11,727 nt of DNA from Verrucomicrobiales bacterium (GCA_017853785.1 JAFMIX010000048.1:1-11727); one strand, 5' to 3'; counted from the stretch's first letter, positions 1 through 7,072 are shown. A program made the numbers and translations. Notes: generated from the sequence alone by a model not told the origin.

Positions 1-288
1 TGCGGGAAAGTTTTCGAGCGCGAACAGCTCAACCTCGACCACGTCATCCCGCGCGACCGCGGCGGACCGACGACCTGGGAGAATATCGTGTGCTCGTGCA
101 TCCGTTGCAACACGCACAAGGCAAACCGCACGCCGCAGGAAGCTGCCATGCACTTGGTGCGCAAGCCCAAGCGGCCCAAGTGGCGGCCGTTCGTGCAGAT
201 CAGTCTCAGCACCCACCAGCACGACAGCTGGAGGCACTTCATCGACCTCGCCTACTGGAACGTGGAGCTGGGCGAGGACGTGGGCTGA
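1..288 (+). CDS. HNH endonuclease, 3' end (partial at window edge)
   Basis: The reading frame is open from the first base and ends at TGA 286-288, giving 95 visible residues; the true start lies outside the window. The visible part is the core of an HNH nuclease: D13-H14 in LDHVIPR, then RGG, W26-x-N28 in the beta-beta-alpha metal finger, and a C33-x-x-C36-N37-x-x-K40 knuckle. C1-G-K is probably the second half of a CxxC pair that completes a structural zinc ribbon. A proline/arginine-rich tail follows (KPKRPKWRPF), then a Trp-rich C-terminus. Such small stand-alone HNH proteins bind a divalent metal and cut or nick DNA, and the family is common in free-living Verrucomicrobia and Planctomycetes as single chromosomal genes. 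The exact substrate cannot be told. No restriction-modification partner is visible downstream. ATGs at 88 or 90 would destroy the motif and are not used. I am confident of the family and have no evidence for the biological role. Confidence 0.85.
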   Translation, partial: CGKVFEREQLNLDHVIPRDRGGPTTWENIVCSCIRCNTHKANRTPQEAAMHLVRKPKRPKWRPFVQISLSTHQHDSWRHFIDLAYWNVELGEDVG

Positions 289-388
289 TGCCGCACCGCC
301 GCCCACGCCACAAGTCCTCCAACATTCACACGCAACCTCCATTCGGGTGAGGGCGGCGCCTCCGGCTTGCTTGGCCCGGAAAAATCAT

Positions 389-415
389 GGTGACACCGGA
401 TTTCCACTTGTCACC
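389..415. repeat. Inverted repeat overlapping the candidate -35 of the GST/phoH unit
   Basis: GGTGACA (389-395) and TGTCACC (409-415) form a perfect 7-bp inverted repeat around a 13-nt centre. The right arm overlaps the TTGTCA hexamer proposed as the -35 element, so the site is placed where a repressor operator could sit. It may be chance; only one copy is visible. Confidence 0.35.
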
Positions 416-436
416 GGAAAACCCGGGTTCTAGAGT
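408..436 (+). promoter_or_regulatory. Candidate sigma70 promoter for the GST-phoH unit
   Basis: TTGTCA at 408-413 matches TTGACA in 5 of 6 positions. It is followed after exactly 17 bp by TAGAGT at 431-436, which matches TATAAT in 4 of 6. Transcription would begin near 443, about 22 bases before the ATG at 465. Placement and spacing are good, but the hexamers are imperfect and nothing experimental supports it. Confidence 0.4.
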
Positions 437-464
437 TTGCGCATCCGAAGGCGGTTGCTTTGCC

Positions 465-1133
465 ATGATTGAACTCATCCAGTTTCCGTGGAGTCCGTTT
501 TGCCTTGTGCAGCGGCGGATTTTGGAATTTTCCGGCCGGCCGTTCCGCATCACCAACCTTCCCCGCACCGGTGACCGTTCGCTCATCTGGAAGCTCACCA
601 AGGAACGCTACTACGCCGTGCCCATCATCCGCGACGGCCGCAATGTGGTCTTCGAGACCGGCGACGCCACCCAGGACATTGCCAAATATCTCGACTGGAG
701 ACTCCGGCTCGACCTCTTCCCGGCGGAATTGGAGGGCATGCAATCCATACTTTGGCGCTGTATCGAAAACGAGCTTGAGGGCATCGGCTTCAAATTGAAC
801 GACATATACTTCAAGGAGTTCGTGCGGGCGGACGACCAACTGCCGTTCATCCGGCACAAGGAGCGCAAGTTCGGCCGCGGCTGCATCGACCAGTGGCGGG
901 CGCAGCAAAAAGAATTGCTCCGCCAGCTGGAAACCAGCCTGCTGCCGTTCGAGGCGATGCTCGCGCATCAGCCCTTCCTGCTCGGCGCGCAACCACGCTT
1001 CGTGGACTTCGACCTGTTCGGCATCCTCGAAAACTTTCTCTACTCCGGTCATTACAAATTGCCTGCCGCGCAGAAACAACTCCGGCGCTGGCACCAGCGG
1101 ATGATGACTCGCAAATTCAAACCACACGCGTGA
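465..1133 (+). CDS. Glutathione S-transferase-fold protein
   Basis: This 222-residue protein has the two-part GST architecture. Residues 1-80 form a thioredoxin-like domain. It has an S10-P-F-C13 active-site-like motif after the first strand, the cis-proline V52-P53 before the third strand, and an acidic E64-T65 pair where GSTs hold the glutathione gamma-glutamyl group. Residues ~90-222 are helical and include the usual buried PFLLGAQPRFVDFDLFG segment with its N-capping-box-like aspartates. GSTs conjugate or reduce substrates with glutathione; the real substrate here is unknown. I start at ATG 465 because MIELIQFPWSPF begins directly with the first beta strand; an in-frame ATG at 387 would add 26 residues that look non-coding and sit upstream of the candidate promoter. 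The stop overlaps the GTG of phoH by 4 bases, so the two genes are probably co-translated. A noncatalytic, binding-only GST fold is also possible. Confidence 0.8.
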   Translation: MIELIQFPWSPFCLVQRRILEFSGRPFRITNLPRTGDRSLIWKLTKERYYAVPIIRDGRNVVFETGDATQDIAKYLDWRLRLDLFPAELEGMQSILWRCIENELEGIGFKLNDIYFKEFVRADDQLPFIRHKERKFGRGCIDQWRAQQKELLRQLETSLLPFEAMLAHQPFLLGAQPRFVDFDLFGILENFLYSGHYKLPAAQKQLRRWHQRMMTRKFKPHA

Positions 1134-2434
1134 AAAACTACATCCTGGACACCAACGTCCTCCTCCACGACCCCGACTCCCTCCTCAACTTCGCCGACAA
1201 CAGCGTCCTCATCCCCATCGAGGTCATCGAGGAAATCGACCGGTTCAAACGCGAATCAAGCGAACTCGGCCAGAACGCCCGCACCGTCTCGCGCATGCTG
1301 GACAGCTTCCGCGGCCCCGGCAGTCTGAGCGCAGGGGTCAAGCTGCCCAACGGCGGCAAGTTGAAGATCGCCTTCCACAAGAACGGCGAGAGCGCCCCCG
1401 GCTTCAACAGCAACACCGTGGATAACCGCATCCTCGCGCTCGCCGCCAGCGTCCAGAAGACCCAGCCGAAGAACCCCACCATTCTCGTCAGCAAAGACAT
1501 CAACCTGCGCATCAAAGCCGACGCCCTCGGCCTCGCGGCGGAAGATTACGAAACCGACCGCGTGTTCATCCGCGACCTCTACACCGGCACGATGGACCTG
1601 GCCGTGAGCGCGGAAAAAATGGCGGCGTTCCGCACCAATGGCGAACTGGAGATCAACGGCGGAAAAAAATATTACCCCAACGAGTATTGCACGCTCACCG
1701 AGGAGACGAATTCCAAGCGCACCGCGCTCACCAAGGTGGATGCCACCGGCACCAAGCTCGTCCCCATCCTCGACAACCGCGAGGGCGTGTGGGGCATCAA
1801 GCCGCGCAACCGCGAGCAGCACTTCGCCTTCGACGCGCTCCTCGATGACCGCATCAAGCTCGTCACACTCATGGGCAAGGCCGGCACCGGAAAGACCTTG
1901 ATTGCCCTGGCCGCCGGCTTGAAGCGCACGGTGCTCGACCGCGAATTCCGCCGGCTCGTCGTCGCGCGCCCCACCATTTCCATGGGCAAGGAGCTTGGCT
2001 TCCTGCCCGGTTCGCTTGATGAAAAACTCGCGCCATGGATGCAGCCCATCCATGACGCGCTCGAGATGTTGAGCGACCTGAACATGGGCCACGACCACCG
2101 CCGCAGCGCCGACCTGATGCGCAGCGGCAGCATCGTGGTGGAGGCGCTAAGCTACATCCGCGGCCGCAGCATCGCGAACCAGTTCATGATCATCGACGAG
2201 GCGCAGAACCTCACGCCGCTGGAAGCCAAAACCATCGTCACCCGCGTGGGCACCGGCACCAAGATCATCTTCACCGGCGATCCGTATCAGATCGACAATC
2301 CCTACATCGATTCGTCATCCAACGGCTTCAACTACATCGTCAGCAAGTTCAAAGCCGTGCCCATCGCGGCGCACATTGAATTGCAAAAGGGCGAGCGCAG
2401 TGAGCTGGCGGAGATTGCGGCGAATCTGTTGTGA
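1130..2434 (+). CDS. PIN domain-PhoH family ATPase (PhoH2/YlaK type)
   Basis: This 434-residue protein is a fusion of an N-terminal PIN ribonuclease domain and a C-terminal PhoH P-loop ATPase. In the PIN part (about 1-140) the first catalytic acid is D7 in YILDTNVLLHD. Further acids sit in PIEVIEEID (E34/E35), in NTVDNRIL and in LVSKDINLRIKA. In the PhoH part the Walker A is G249-K-A-G-T-G-K255-T256 and the Walker B is MIID356-E357-A-Q, followed by the conserved FTGDPYQIDNPYID segment. Mycobacterial PhoH2, with the same architecture, is an ATP-dependent RNA helicase and ribonuclease; I infer RNA unwinding/cleavage in the cytoplasm, perhaps in stress or RNA turnover. The start is GTG 1130, which gives the standard PhoH2 N-terminus and overlaps the GST stop as GTGA. 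A longer frame from 893 would read 79 low-complexity residues out of the GST gene. No key residue appears missing. Confidence 0.93.
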   Translation: MKNYILDTNVLLHDPDSLLNFADNSVLIPIEVIEEIDRFKRESSELGQNARTVSRMLDSFRGPGSLSAGVKLPNGGKLKIAFHKNGESAPGFNSNTVDNRILALAASVQKTQPKNPTILVSKDINLRIKADALGLAAEDYETDRVFIRDLYTGTMDLAVSAEKMAAFRTNGELEINGGKKYYPNEYCTLTEETNSKRTALTKVDATGTKLVPILDNREGVWGIKPRNREQHFAFDALLDDRIKLVTLMGKAGTGKTLIALAAGLKRTVLDREFRRLVVARPTISMGKELGFLPGSLDEKLAPWMQPIHDALEMLSDLNMGHDHRRSADLMRSGSIVVEALSYIRGRSIANQFMIIDEAQNLTPLEAKTIVTRVGTGTKIIFTGDPYQIDNPYIDSSSNGFNYIVSKFKAVPIAAHIELQKGERSELAEIAANLL

Positions 2435-2457
2435 GGGGAGGCTGCGGGGACAAACGC

Positions 2458-2485
2458 TTGTCGCTATGCTTTCATTTGCTACACT
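2458..2485 (+). promoter_or_regulatory. Weak candidate promoter before the LamG/DUF1080-like gene
   Basis: TTGTCG (2458-2463) and TACACT (2480-2485) are separated by 16 bp in the short gap after phoH. Transcription from here would start only about two bases before the ATG at 2494, giving a nearly leaderless message. The match is weak and read-through from the phoH unit is an alternative. Confidence 0.22.
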
Positions 2486-2493
2486 CGCGGCAC

Positions 2494-3555
2494 ATGCGAA
2501 CATTTTTTTCCGGGCTGATCGCGCTCGCCCTCGCCTTGCCCGCGCTGGCGGCGGAACGCAAATTTGACCTGAAGGACGCTCCCATCGGACAGCCGCCCGC
2601 GGGTTTCCGCAGCCTCGTCACCGGCGAAGGCAAGCCCGGCGACTGGCAGGTGCTGCTCGACAGCGCGCCCTCACAGTTCCAAGCCCTCACGCCCAACGCC
2701 GCCAACTACACCAAGCGTCCCGTCATCGCGCAGCTTTCGCAGGACGCGACGGACGAACGGTTTCCCTTCCTCATGTATGACGGCGAGAGCTACGGGGATT
2801 TCACGCTCACCACCAAGTTCAAGATTGTCAGCGGCACGGCGGAGCAGATGGCGGGCGTGGCGTTCCGCATCCAGGACGAGAAAAATTACTACGTCCTCCG
2901 CGCCAGCGCGCTGGGCAACAACCTGCGCTTCTACAAATTCGTGGACGGCAAGCGCAGCCTGCCCATCGGCCCGGATACGCCCATCACCAAAAACGAGTGG
3001 CACGAGTTGAAGGTGCAATGCCAGGGCAACCAGATCACCTGCTGGCTCAACGGCAAGGCGCTCATCCCGCCGCTCACGGACAATTCCTTCATGAACGGCA
3101 AGGTCGGCCTATGGACCAAGTCGGATGCGGTGAGCTATTTCGCCGACACGCAGGTGACCTACACGCCCAAGGATCCGCGCGCCCAGAAAGTCATCGGCGA
3201 AATGATTGCCGCCTACCCGCGCCTGCGCGGCCTGAAAATCGTCGCGCCCAAAACCGGCAGCGACAGCGCCGCCATGGTCGTGCTCGGCAGCACCGTGGAA
3301 GCCGACCTCGGCAAGCCCGGTGAAGAAGTGCATCAGAATGTTTTCAAACGCGAATCCATCTACTACAGCAAAGGCAAGGAGAACGTCACGCTGGTGATGC
3401 CGCTGCGCGACCGCAATGGCGAGATGCTCGGTGCGGTGGAGTTGCTGATGGAAAGCTTCTTCGGCCAGACCGAATCGAACGCAATCGGCCGCGCCATGCC
3501 GATCGTGAAATCCATGCAGACCCGCATCCAGACGGCGAAAGACTTATTTGAGTGA
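2494..3555 (+). CDS. Secreted LamG/DUF1080-like protein with C-terminal Cache-like module
   Basis: This 353-residue exported protein starts with a clear signal peptide (MRTFFSGLIALALALPALAA, cleavage near residue 20). Residues ~21-223 look like the concanavalin-type jelly roll of the DUF1080/3-keto-disaccharide hydrolase and LamG group: FTLTTKFKI, VAFRIQDEKNYYVLRAS, WHELKVQC, CWLNGK and GKVGLWTKSD are its characteristic strands. This group binds or cleaves saccharides; I cannot identify catalytic residues, so binding is equally likely. Residues ~224-353 add a second alpha/beta part, with VTLVMPLRDRNGEMLGAVEL resembling the end strands of Cache/PAS sensor domains. ATG 2494 is chosen because it begins the signal peptide; the in-frame ATG at 2431 lies inside the phoH end. 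The gene sits 59 bp after phoH and may have its own promoter. It converges on the next gene and overlaps its 3' end by 12 bp. The fold of the first half is moderately sure; the second is tentative. Confidence 0.75.
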   Translation: MRTFFSGLIALALALPALAAERKFDLKDAPIGQPPAGFRSLVTGEGKPGDWQVLLDSAPSQFQALTPNAANYTKRPVIAQLSQDATDERFPFLMYDGESYGDFTLTTKFKIVSGTAEQMAGVAFRIQDEKNYYVLRASALGNNLRFYKFVDGKRSLPIGPDTPITKNEWHELKVQCQGNQITCWLNGKALIPPLTDNSFMNGKVGLWTKSDAVSYFADTQVTYTPKDPRAQKVIGEMIAAYPRLRGLKIVAPKTGSDSAAMVVLGSTVEADLGKPGEEVHQNVFKRESIYYSKGKENVTLVMPLRDRNGEMLGAVELLMESFFGQTESNAIGRAMPIVKSMQTRIQTAKDLFE

Positions 3556-4410
3556 TTGCGGTTTCGGCGTGGCTGCTTCCGCCGTCGCAGGCAAGTCTTC
3601 CCGCGTCAGCCGGCGGGCGCCGCCCGTCACGATGATTTTGCCGGATTCATCCAGCCGCAGTTTTGGGCGCGTGGTGGTGTAGTCGTAGGTTTGCTGCACA
3701 GTGACTTCCCCGGCGGGATTGACGACGCGGTAAGCGAAAGCCCGCGCGCCGTTCTGCCACAGGATGTGCAAGCGGCTCGCGGCATCCACCTGCGACTCCG
3801 GCTGGCTGAACGAGACTACCCGCCCCACGGAGCGCACGCTGTAAGTCTTGCTACCCGCACTATCGGTCACGCGCACATAGAGCTGGAGTTGCTTGAGGTA
3901 ATTCGCCTGTTGGAGGACATACTTGCGCATCTCGGGCGGCAGCGCGCTGGGGTTCGTGGCGGGCACGCCGAATTCCTGCTCCCACAACTTCGCGCCTTGG
4001 ATGATGTCAAACGAAGCCGGCGCGCTGGTGAATTCCTGCTCCCAACCCGGCACTCGCACCGTGGCGCGGACGGTGTAGCGGCCCGGCTGCACCAGACTGA
4101 AATACGGCGCAAGGTCCAGCCGCTTGATGCCCGCCTTCGAGGAGGCCAGCGTGAATTCGCCCTGCACCGGCAACTCGCCCAATTTGGAAACAATGCCGCC
4201 GTCGCGGGACTCGACGGAAATCTTCAACCAGTCCAGCTCCGCGCCAAGCGTGAGGCTTTTGCCGGAGAGGTTTGAGACACGCACCGCCGCCATGAGGGTT
4301 TCGTTGGCGAGAAACTGGCTTTGCGCCAAAGTCACTTCCACTTTGATCTGGGCGTGGGCGGCGCCGAGCGCGAGCAGCAGCAGACCGCAGGTCAACCGGA
4401 GAAATTTCAT
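3544..4410 (-). CDS. Secreted beta-rich hypothetical protein
   Basis: I do not recognise a named family for this 288-residue protein. It starts with a typical signal peptide (MKFLRLTCGLLLLALGAAHA, then Q), so it is exported. The next ~120 residues alternate short hydrophobic strands (KVEVTLAQSQFLANETLMAAVRV cut by turns, then GRYTVRATVRVPGWEQEF), which looks like one or two Ig-like beta sandwiches. The middle (GVPATNPSALPPEMRKYVLQQANYLKQ) contains a predicted helix. The C-terminal third again reads as strands (FAYRVVNPAGEVTVQQTYDY, then LRLDESGKIIVTGGARRLTRED). It is the last gene of the minus-strand run and starts 44 bp after the GT9 stop, so it is probably co-transcribed with envelope-glycan functions. 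Its TAA lies inside the last codons of the convergent LamG-like gene. No Shine-Dalgarno is obvious. A periplasmic or surface role is inference. Confidence 0.7.
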   Translation of the reverse strand: MKFLRLTCGLLLLALGAAHAQIKVEVTLAQSQFLANETLMAAVRVSNLSGKSLTLGAELDWLKISVESRDGGIVSKLGELPVQGEFTLASSKAGIKRLDLAPYFSLVQPGRYTVRATVRVPGWEQEFTSAPASFDIIQGAKLWEQEFGVPATNPSALPPEMRKYVLQQANYLKQLQLYVRVTDSAGSKTYSVRSVGRVVSFSQPESQVDAASRLHILWQNGARAFAYRVVNPAGEVTVQQTYDYTTTRPKLRLDESGKIIVTGGARRLTREDLPATAEAATPKPQSLK

Positions 4411-4454
4411 GGGCGCAATTTAACCTGCTTTGGCAGCGGGGCAAGTCTCCAAAA

Positions 4455-5474
4455 TCAACGCGCCGGCCAGCGCCGGATCACTTCCGCCGCGACGGCGGCG
4501 GGCGGGATTTGCCGCAGGCAGGCCATTTGATCGGGGTTGGCGCAAGTGGCTTTGAAGCAGGGCGAACACGGCAAGCGCCGGTGCAAAACGTGCGCGACCT
4601 GCCCGTAGGGGCCGGTACGGCTCGGCTCGGTCGGGCCGAGCATCGCGACGACGGGCTGGCCCAGCGCAGCGGCAACGTGCATGGGGCCGGTGTCGTTCGT
4701 CACCATCAGCTCGCTCCGGCGGATCCACTCCACCATTTCAAGCAGGGAAAGTTCCCCGCAGAGATTCAAGCTGCGCTCCGGGAGCGCAGCGGCAAGCTGC
4801 TCGCCTAGGGCACGGTCTTCGCCGCCACCGAGGATGGCGAACTGGATTTCGGGTAAGCGGGGGGCGACTTGCCGCATGAGTTCGGCGAAGGATTCAACGG
4901 GCCAGCGTTTGTTCAGCCAGCGGGCGCCGGGTTGGAGGACGAGCCAGCGACGTTCGGAATCCGGCCAGCGGGCGCGGATGGCAGCGGCGACGGCGGGGCG
5001 TTCCGGCAGCCAGGTGTAATCGGAATGAACGGGAATCCCGATCCTAGGCAGCACGCTCAGATACCAATCCACAGCATGGGTGTGATAGGAGGTACGCGGC
5101 ACGATGATATCGTAATAACCGCGCGCGCCTTCGCGGGCTTCATCAAGGCCGACGAGGAGTTTGCCCCGAGCGAGCCACGCAAAAGTGCCGCTGCGGACCA
5201 GACCTTGGAGGTCGATCACGAGGTCGAATTGCTGGTCGCGCAGCCAGCGGACTTCCGTCCACAACAGCCGCCAGCGACGGATTGAATCCCAGCCCCGGCG
5301 TTCCCACGGGATGACCCGATCGAGGTCCGGATCACCAGCGAGCAAAGGCGCGAGGCGGGAATCAATCCACCAATGAATTTGAGCCTTGGGATACGCCCGC
5401 CGCAGGAGGCGCAGAACGGGCAACGCTTGAATGACGTCGCCGAGCGAGCTGGGTTTGAGGATGAGAATTTTCAT
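4455..5474 (-). CDS. Glycosyltransferase family 9 (LPS heptosyltransferase-like)
   Basis: This 339-residue protein is a GT-B glycosyltransferase of family 9, which transfers ADP-heptose or a related sugar to the lipopolysaccharide core at the inner face of the inner membrane. It opens with MKILILKPSSLGDVIQALP, where D13 matches the catalytic aspartate of WaaC. The donor-binding half has LQPGARWLNKRWPVESF and the diagnostic N260-D-T-G-P-M-H266 loop. Near the C-terminus is a cysteine-rich stretch (C303, C306, C311, C319), seen in many family members. I start at ATG 5474 because that is where the family begins. A second in-frame ATG at 5540 overlaps the metallophosphoesterase stop as ATGA and would add 22 residues, so translational coupling from the longer start cannot be ruled out. 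The presence of GT9 supports a Gram-negative envelope. The acceptor and the heptose identity are unknown. Confidence 0.9.
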   Translation of the reverse strand: MKILILKPSSLGDVIQALPVLRLLRRAYPKAQIHWWIDSRLAPLLAGDPDLDRVIPWERRGWDSIRRWRLLWTEVRWLRDQQFDLVIDLQGLVRSGTFAWLARGKLLVGLDEAREGARGYYDIIVPRTSYHTHAVDWYLSVLPRIGIPVHSDYTWLPERPAVAAAIRARWPDSERRWLVLQPGARWLNKRWPVESFAELMRQVAPRLPEIQFAILGGGEDRALGEQLAAALPERSLNLCGELSLLEMVEWIRRSELMVTNDTGPMHVAAALGQPVVAMLGPTEPSRTGPYGQVAHVLHRRLPCSPCFKATCANPDQMACLRQIPPAAVAAEVIRRWPAR

Positions 5475-5536
5475 CGGCGCGGCAGTTTCCCTAAACCCGG
5501 ACAAGTCCCCCGCAGTGCAGCGCGGCGGGGAGAAAA

Positions 5537-6259
5537 TCATTTTCCGTAGGCCAGCCGCTCGGCGAGGCGTTCGGGCAGACCGGCGGCGCGGATTTTCTTC
5601 TGGGCAGTGGCGATGTCGTAGTCGAGACGGCGCAATTCAATCGTGCCGGCATCTAGATCATAGACCACATAGCCGGCCTTGGGATTGCCATCCCGGGGCT
5701 GGCCGACGGCACCGACGTTGACAAAATATTTTTTGCCTGGCTCGACCTTGAACTTGGAATACGTTCCACCACGCACCATGCTGTCGCGGATGAACGCCAC
5801 AGGCACGTGGGTGTGGCCGAAGAAACAGACCTGGGTGGTTTGGTAGGGGAAGCTCGCCGCCGCGCCCAGTTTGTCAAAGACATAACCCCAGCGGGGCGGG
5901 CCATCGAGCGTGGCATGGACCATGGAGAAACTCGCAACCATGCGGGTATATTTCAGGTCACGCAACCACGCACGGTCGTCCTCGGTGAGCTGTTGCCGGG
6001 TCCAGCTCACGGCTTCGGCGGCGTGAGGGTTGAAGCCTTCCGGCGCGTCCTCCGAGGAGCAGTATTCGTCGTGGTTGCCCTTGACGCAGGGGATGCCCAT
6101 GCCGCGGACGAGATCGAGACATTCCTTGGGATTGGCATTGTAACCGACCACGTCGCCGACGCAGGCATAGTGGGTGCAATTCTGCTTCTGAATGTCTTCC
6201 AACACGACCTGGAGGGCTTCCCAGTTCGCGTGGATGTCAGCTATGATGGCAAACTTCAT
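5537..6259 (-). CDS. Calcineurin-like metallophosphoesterase (YfcE-like fold)
   Basis: This 240-residue protein carries the whole dinuclear-metal signature of calcineurin-type phosphoesterases: D8-x-H10 (ADIHAN), GD36-VVGYN, G61-N62-H63-D-E, V-H115-A and G-H149-T-H151. These residues hold two metals, usually Mn, Fe or Zn, and hydrolyse phosphate mono- or diesters. The GDVVGYNANPKEC and FVNVGAVGQPRDGN segments are those of the small bacterial subgroup related to YfcE and diadenosine tetraphosphatase-like proteins; the true substrate is not predictable. Length is normal and no motif residue is missing. ATG 6259 gives the standard start MKFAIIADIHAN. It follows the acylphosphatase stop by 15 bases. 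The bases before it are AT-rich (TTTTAATTTTA) with no Shine-Dalgarno. Its TGA overlaps a possible upstream start of the GT9 gene, so the three genes are very likely one transcript. Confidence 0.9.
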   Translation of the reverse strand: MKFAIIADIHANWEALQVVLEDIQKQNCTHYACVGDVVGYNANPKECLDLVRGMGIPCVKGNHDEYCSSEDAPEGFNPHAAEAVSWTRQQLTEDDRAWLRDLKYTRMVASFSMVHATLDGPPRWGYVFDKLGAAASFPYQTTQVCFFGHTHVPVAFIRDSMVRGGTYSKFKVEPGKKYFVNVGAVGQPRDGNPKAGYVVYDLDAGTIELRRLDYDIATAQKKIRAAGLPERLAERLAYGK

Positions 6260-6274
6260 TAAAATTAAAACCGT

Positions 6275-6559
6275 TCAAATGTCCGCGATGATCTCAAACC
6301 CGCGCAAGCCGCCCTGCGCGGCCGCCCAGCTCACGGCTTCATGCTTGATCAAAGCCCCGACGCCCGATTCGCGGATGGCCTCCTGAAAGGCTTCCAAATC
6401 CGCGCCCTCGCCCTCGGCGATCAGTTCCACCCGTCCGTCGGCCAGATTCCGCACCGTGCCCGTCAAATCAAACCCCCGCGCGGTCATCTTGGCGGCATAA
6501 CGGAAACCGACGCCCTGGACGCGGCCTGAATATAGTATCTGCAACCGGCGACATTCCAT
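6275..6559 (-). CDS. acyP: Acylphosphatase
   Basis: This 94-residue protein matches acylphosphatase over its whole length. The phosphate-binding loop is GRVQGVGFR20, with R20 as the anion-binding arginine. N38 in GTVRNLADGRVEL orders the attacking water. The rest gives the usual ferredoxin-like strand-helix pattern (VELIAEGEGADLEAFQEAI). The enzyme hydrolyses carboxyl-phosphate bonds of small acyl phosphates such as acetyl or carbamoyl phosphate; its physiological role is generally unclear. ATG 6559 is chosen because it leaves the normal short N-terminus before the first strand; the in-frame ATG at 6646 lies in the terminator stem of rplS and would add 29 unlikely residues. It is the first gene of a minus-strand run with the metallophosphoesterase 15 bp downstream. 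A terminator lies just upstream, so it needs its own promoter, for which only weak candidates are visible. No Shine-Dalgarno is seen. Confidence 0.92.
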   Translation of the reverse strand: MECRRLQILYSGRVQGVGFRYAAKMTARGFDLTGTVRNLADGRVELIAEGEGADLEAFQEAIRESGVGALIKHEAVSWAAAQGGLRGFEIIADI

Positions 6560-6643
6560 ACACGGTGCTGCTGCGTCCGGAAATAAAGCCACAATTGGCC
6601 TGCCTCGCGCAATGATATTGTTGCCCGCCGGCAGGCTCCAAAC

Positions 6644-6671
6644 CAAAAGAGCGAGGCGGCAGCCTCGCTCT
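6644..6671 (-). terminator. Intrinsic terminator after rplS
   Basis: AGAGCGAGGC (6648-6657) and GCCTCGCTCT (6662-6671) form a perfect 10-bp stem with a 4-nt loop. Read on the minus strand the stem is followed by a T-run (complement of AAAA at 6644-6647). It lies 24 bp past the rplS stop and separates the ribosomal cluster from acyP. Confidence 0.85.
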
Positions 6672-6694
6672 GGAGAAATTTTCTCGGGAGAAAA

Positions 6695-7072
6695 TTATTT
6701 CTTCGCGGCTTCGATGGCGCGGCTTTCCTTTTCCTTGACCAGCGTTGCGCCTTTGCCGAGCCGTTTGCGGAGGTAGGTGAGTTTGGCGCGGCGAACATCG
6801 CCTTCGCGCTCGACCTCGATCTTATCCACGCGCGGCGAATGCTTGGGGAACACGCGTTCCACGCCTTCGCCGTAGCTGATGCGGCGGACGGTGAAGGACT
6901 CGTTGAGCCCGTGACCACGCTTGCCGATGACGACGCCGGAGAAAATCTGAATGCGCTCCTTGTCGCCTTCCACGACTTTGGTGTGCACTTTCACGGAATC
7001 GCCGACGTTAAACTTCGCATCGTCCTTGCGATACTGTTCCTTTTCAATTTTATCAAGTAATGCCTGGTTCAT
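6695..7072 (-). CDS. rplS: 50S ribosomal protein L19
   Basis: This 125-residue protein is L19, which sits at the interface of the two ribosomal subunits. Recognisable parts are MNQALLDKIEKEQYRKD at the start, the core FNVGDSVKVHTKVVEGDKERIQIFSGVVIGK, the conserved ESFTVRRISYGEGVERVFPKHSP segment and a basic end (KLTYLRKRLGKGA). The tail VKEKESRAIEAAKK is slightly longer than in many bacteria. ATG 7072 gives the standard start; an in-frame upstream ATG at 7147 would read into the end of trmD. It begins 14 bases after the trmD stop and closes the rpsP-khpA-trmD-rplS unit, followed by an intrinsic terminator. The bases before ATG are an AT-rich stretch (AAACGAAAAATTT) without Shine-Dalgarno. Confidence 0.97.
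   Translation of the reverse strand: MNQALLDKIEKEQYRKDDAKFNVGDSVKVHTKVVEGDKERIQIFSGVVIGKRGHGLNESFTVRRISYGEGVERVFPKHSPRVDKIEVEREGDVRRAKLTYLRKRLGKGATLVKEKESRAIEAAKK

Noticed and set aside
411..1127. Long minus-strand frame opposite the GST gene
   Set aside because: High-GC antisense shadow; composition is Glu/Val/Ala-rich without motifs, while the plus strand carries a recognisable fold.
893..1129. 79-residue N-terminal extension of PhoH from an upstream ATG
   Set aside because: It reads the GST gene in another frame, is Ala/Arg-rich without structure, and the standard PIN start KNYILDTNVLL begins at GTG 1130.
1256..2098. 280-codon minus-strand frame opposite phoH
   Set aside because: Antisense shadow of a gene with intact PIN and Walker motifs on the plus strand.
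3556..4275. Plus-strand frame opposite the secreted hypothetical protein
   Set aside because: The minus-strand protein has a clear signal peptide and strand pattern; the plus frame is Arg/His-rich and lacks any motif.
5807..6262. 151-codon plus-strand frame opposite the metallophosphoesterase
   Set aside because: All metal-binding motifs are on the minus strand; this is a shadow.
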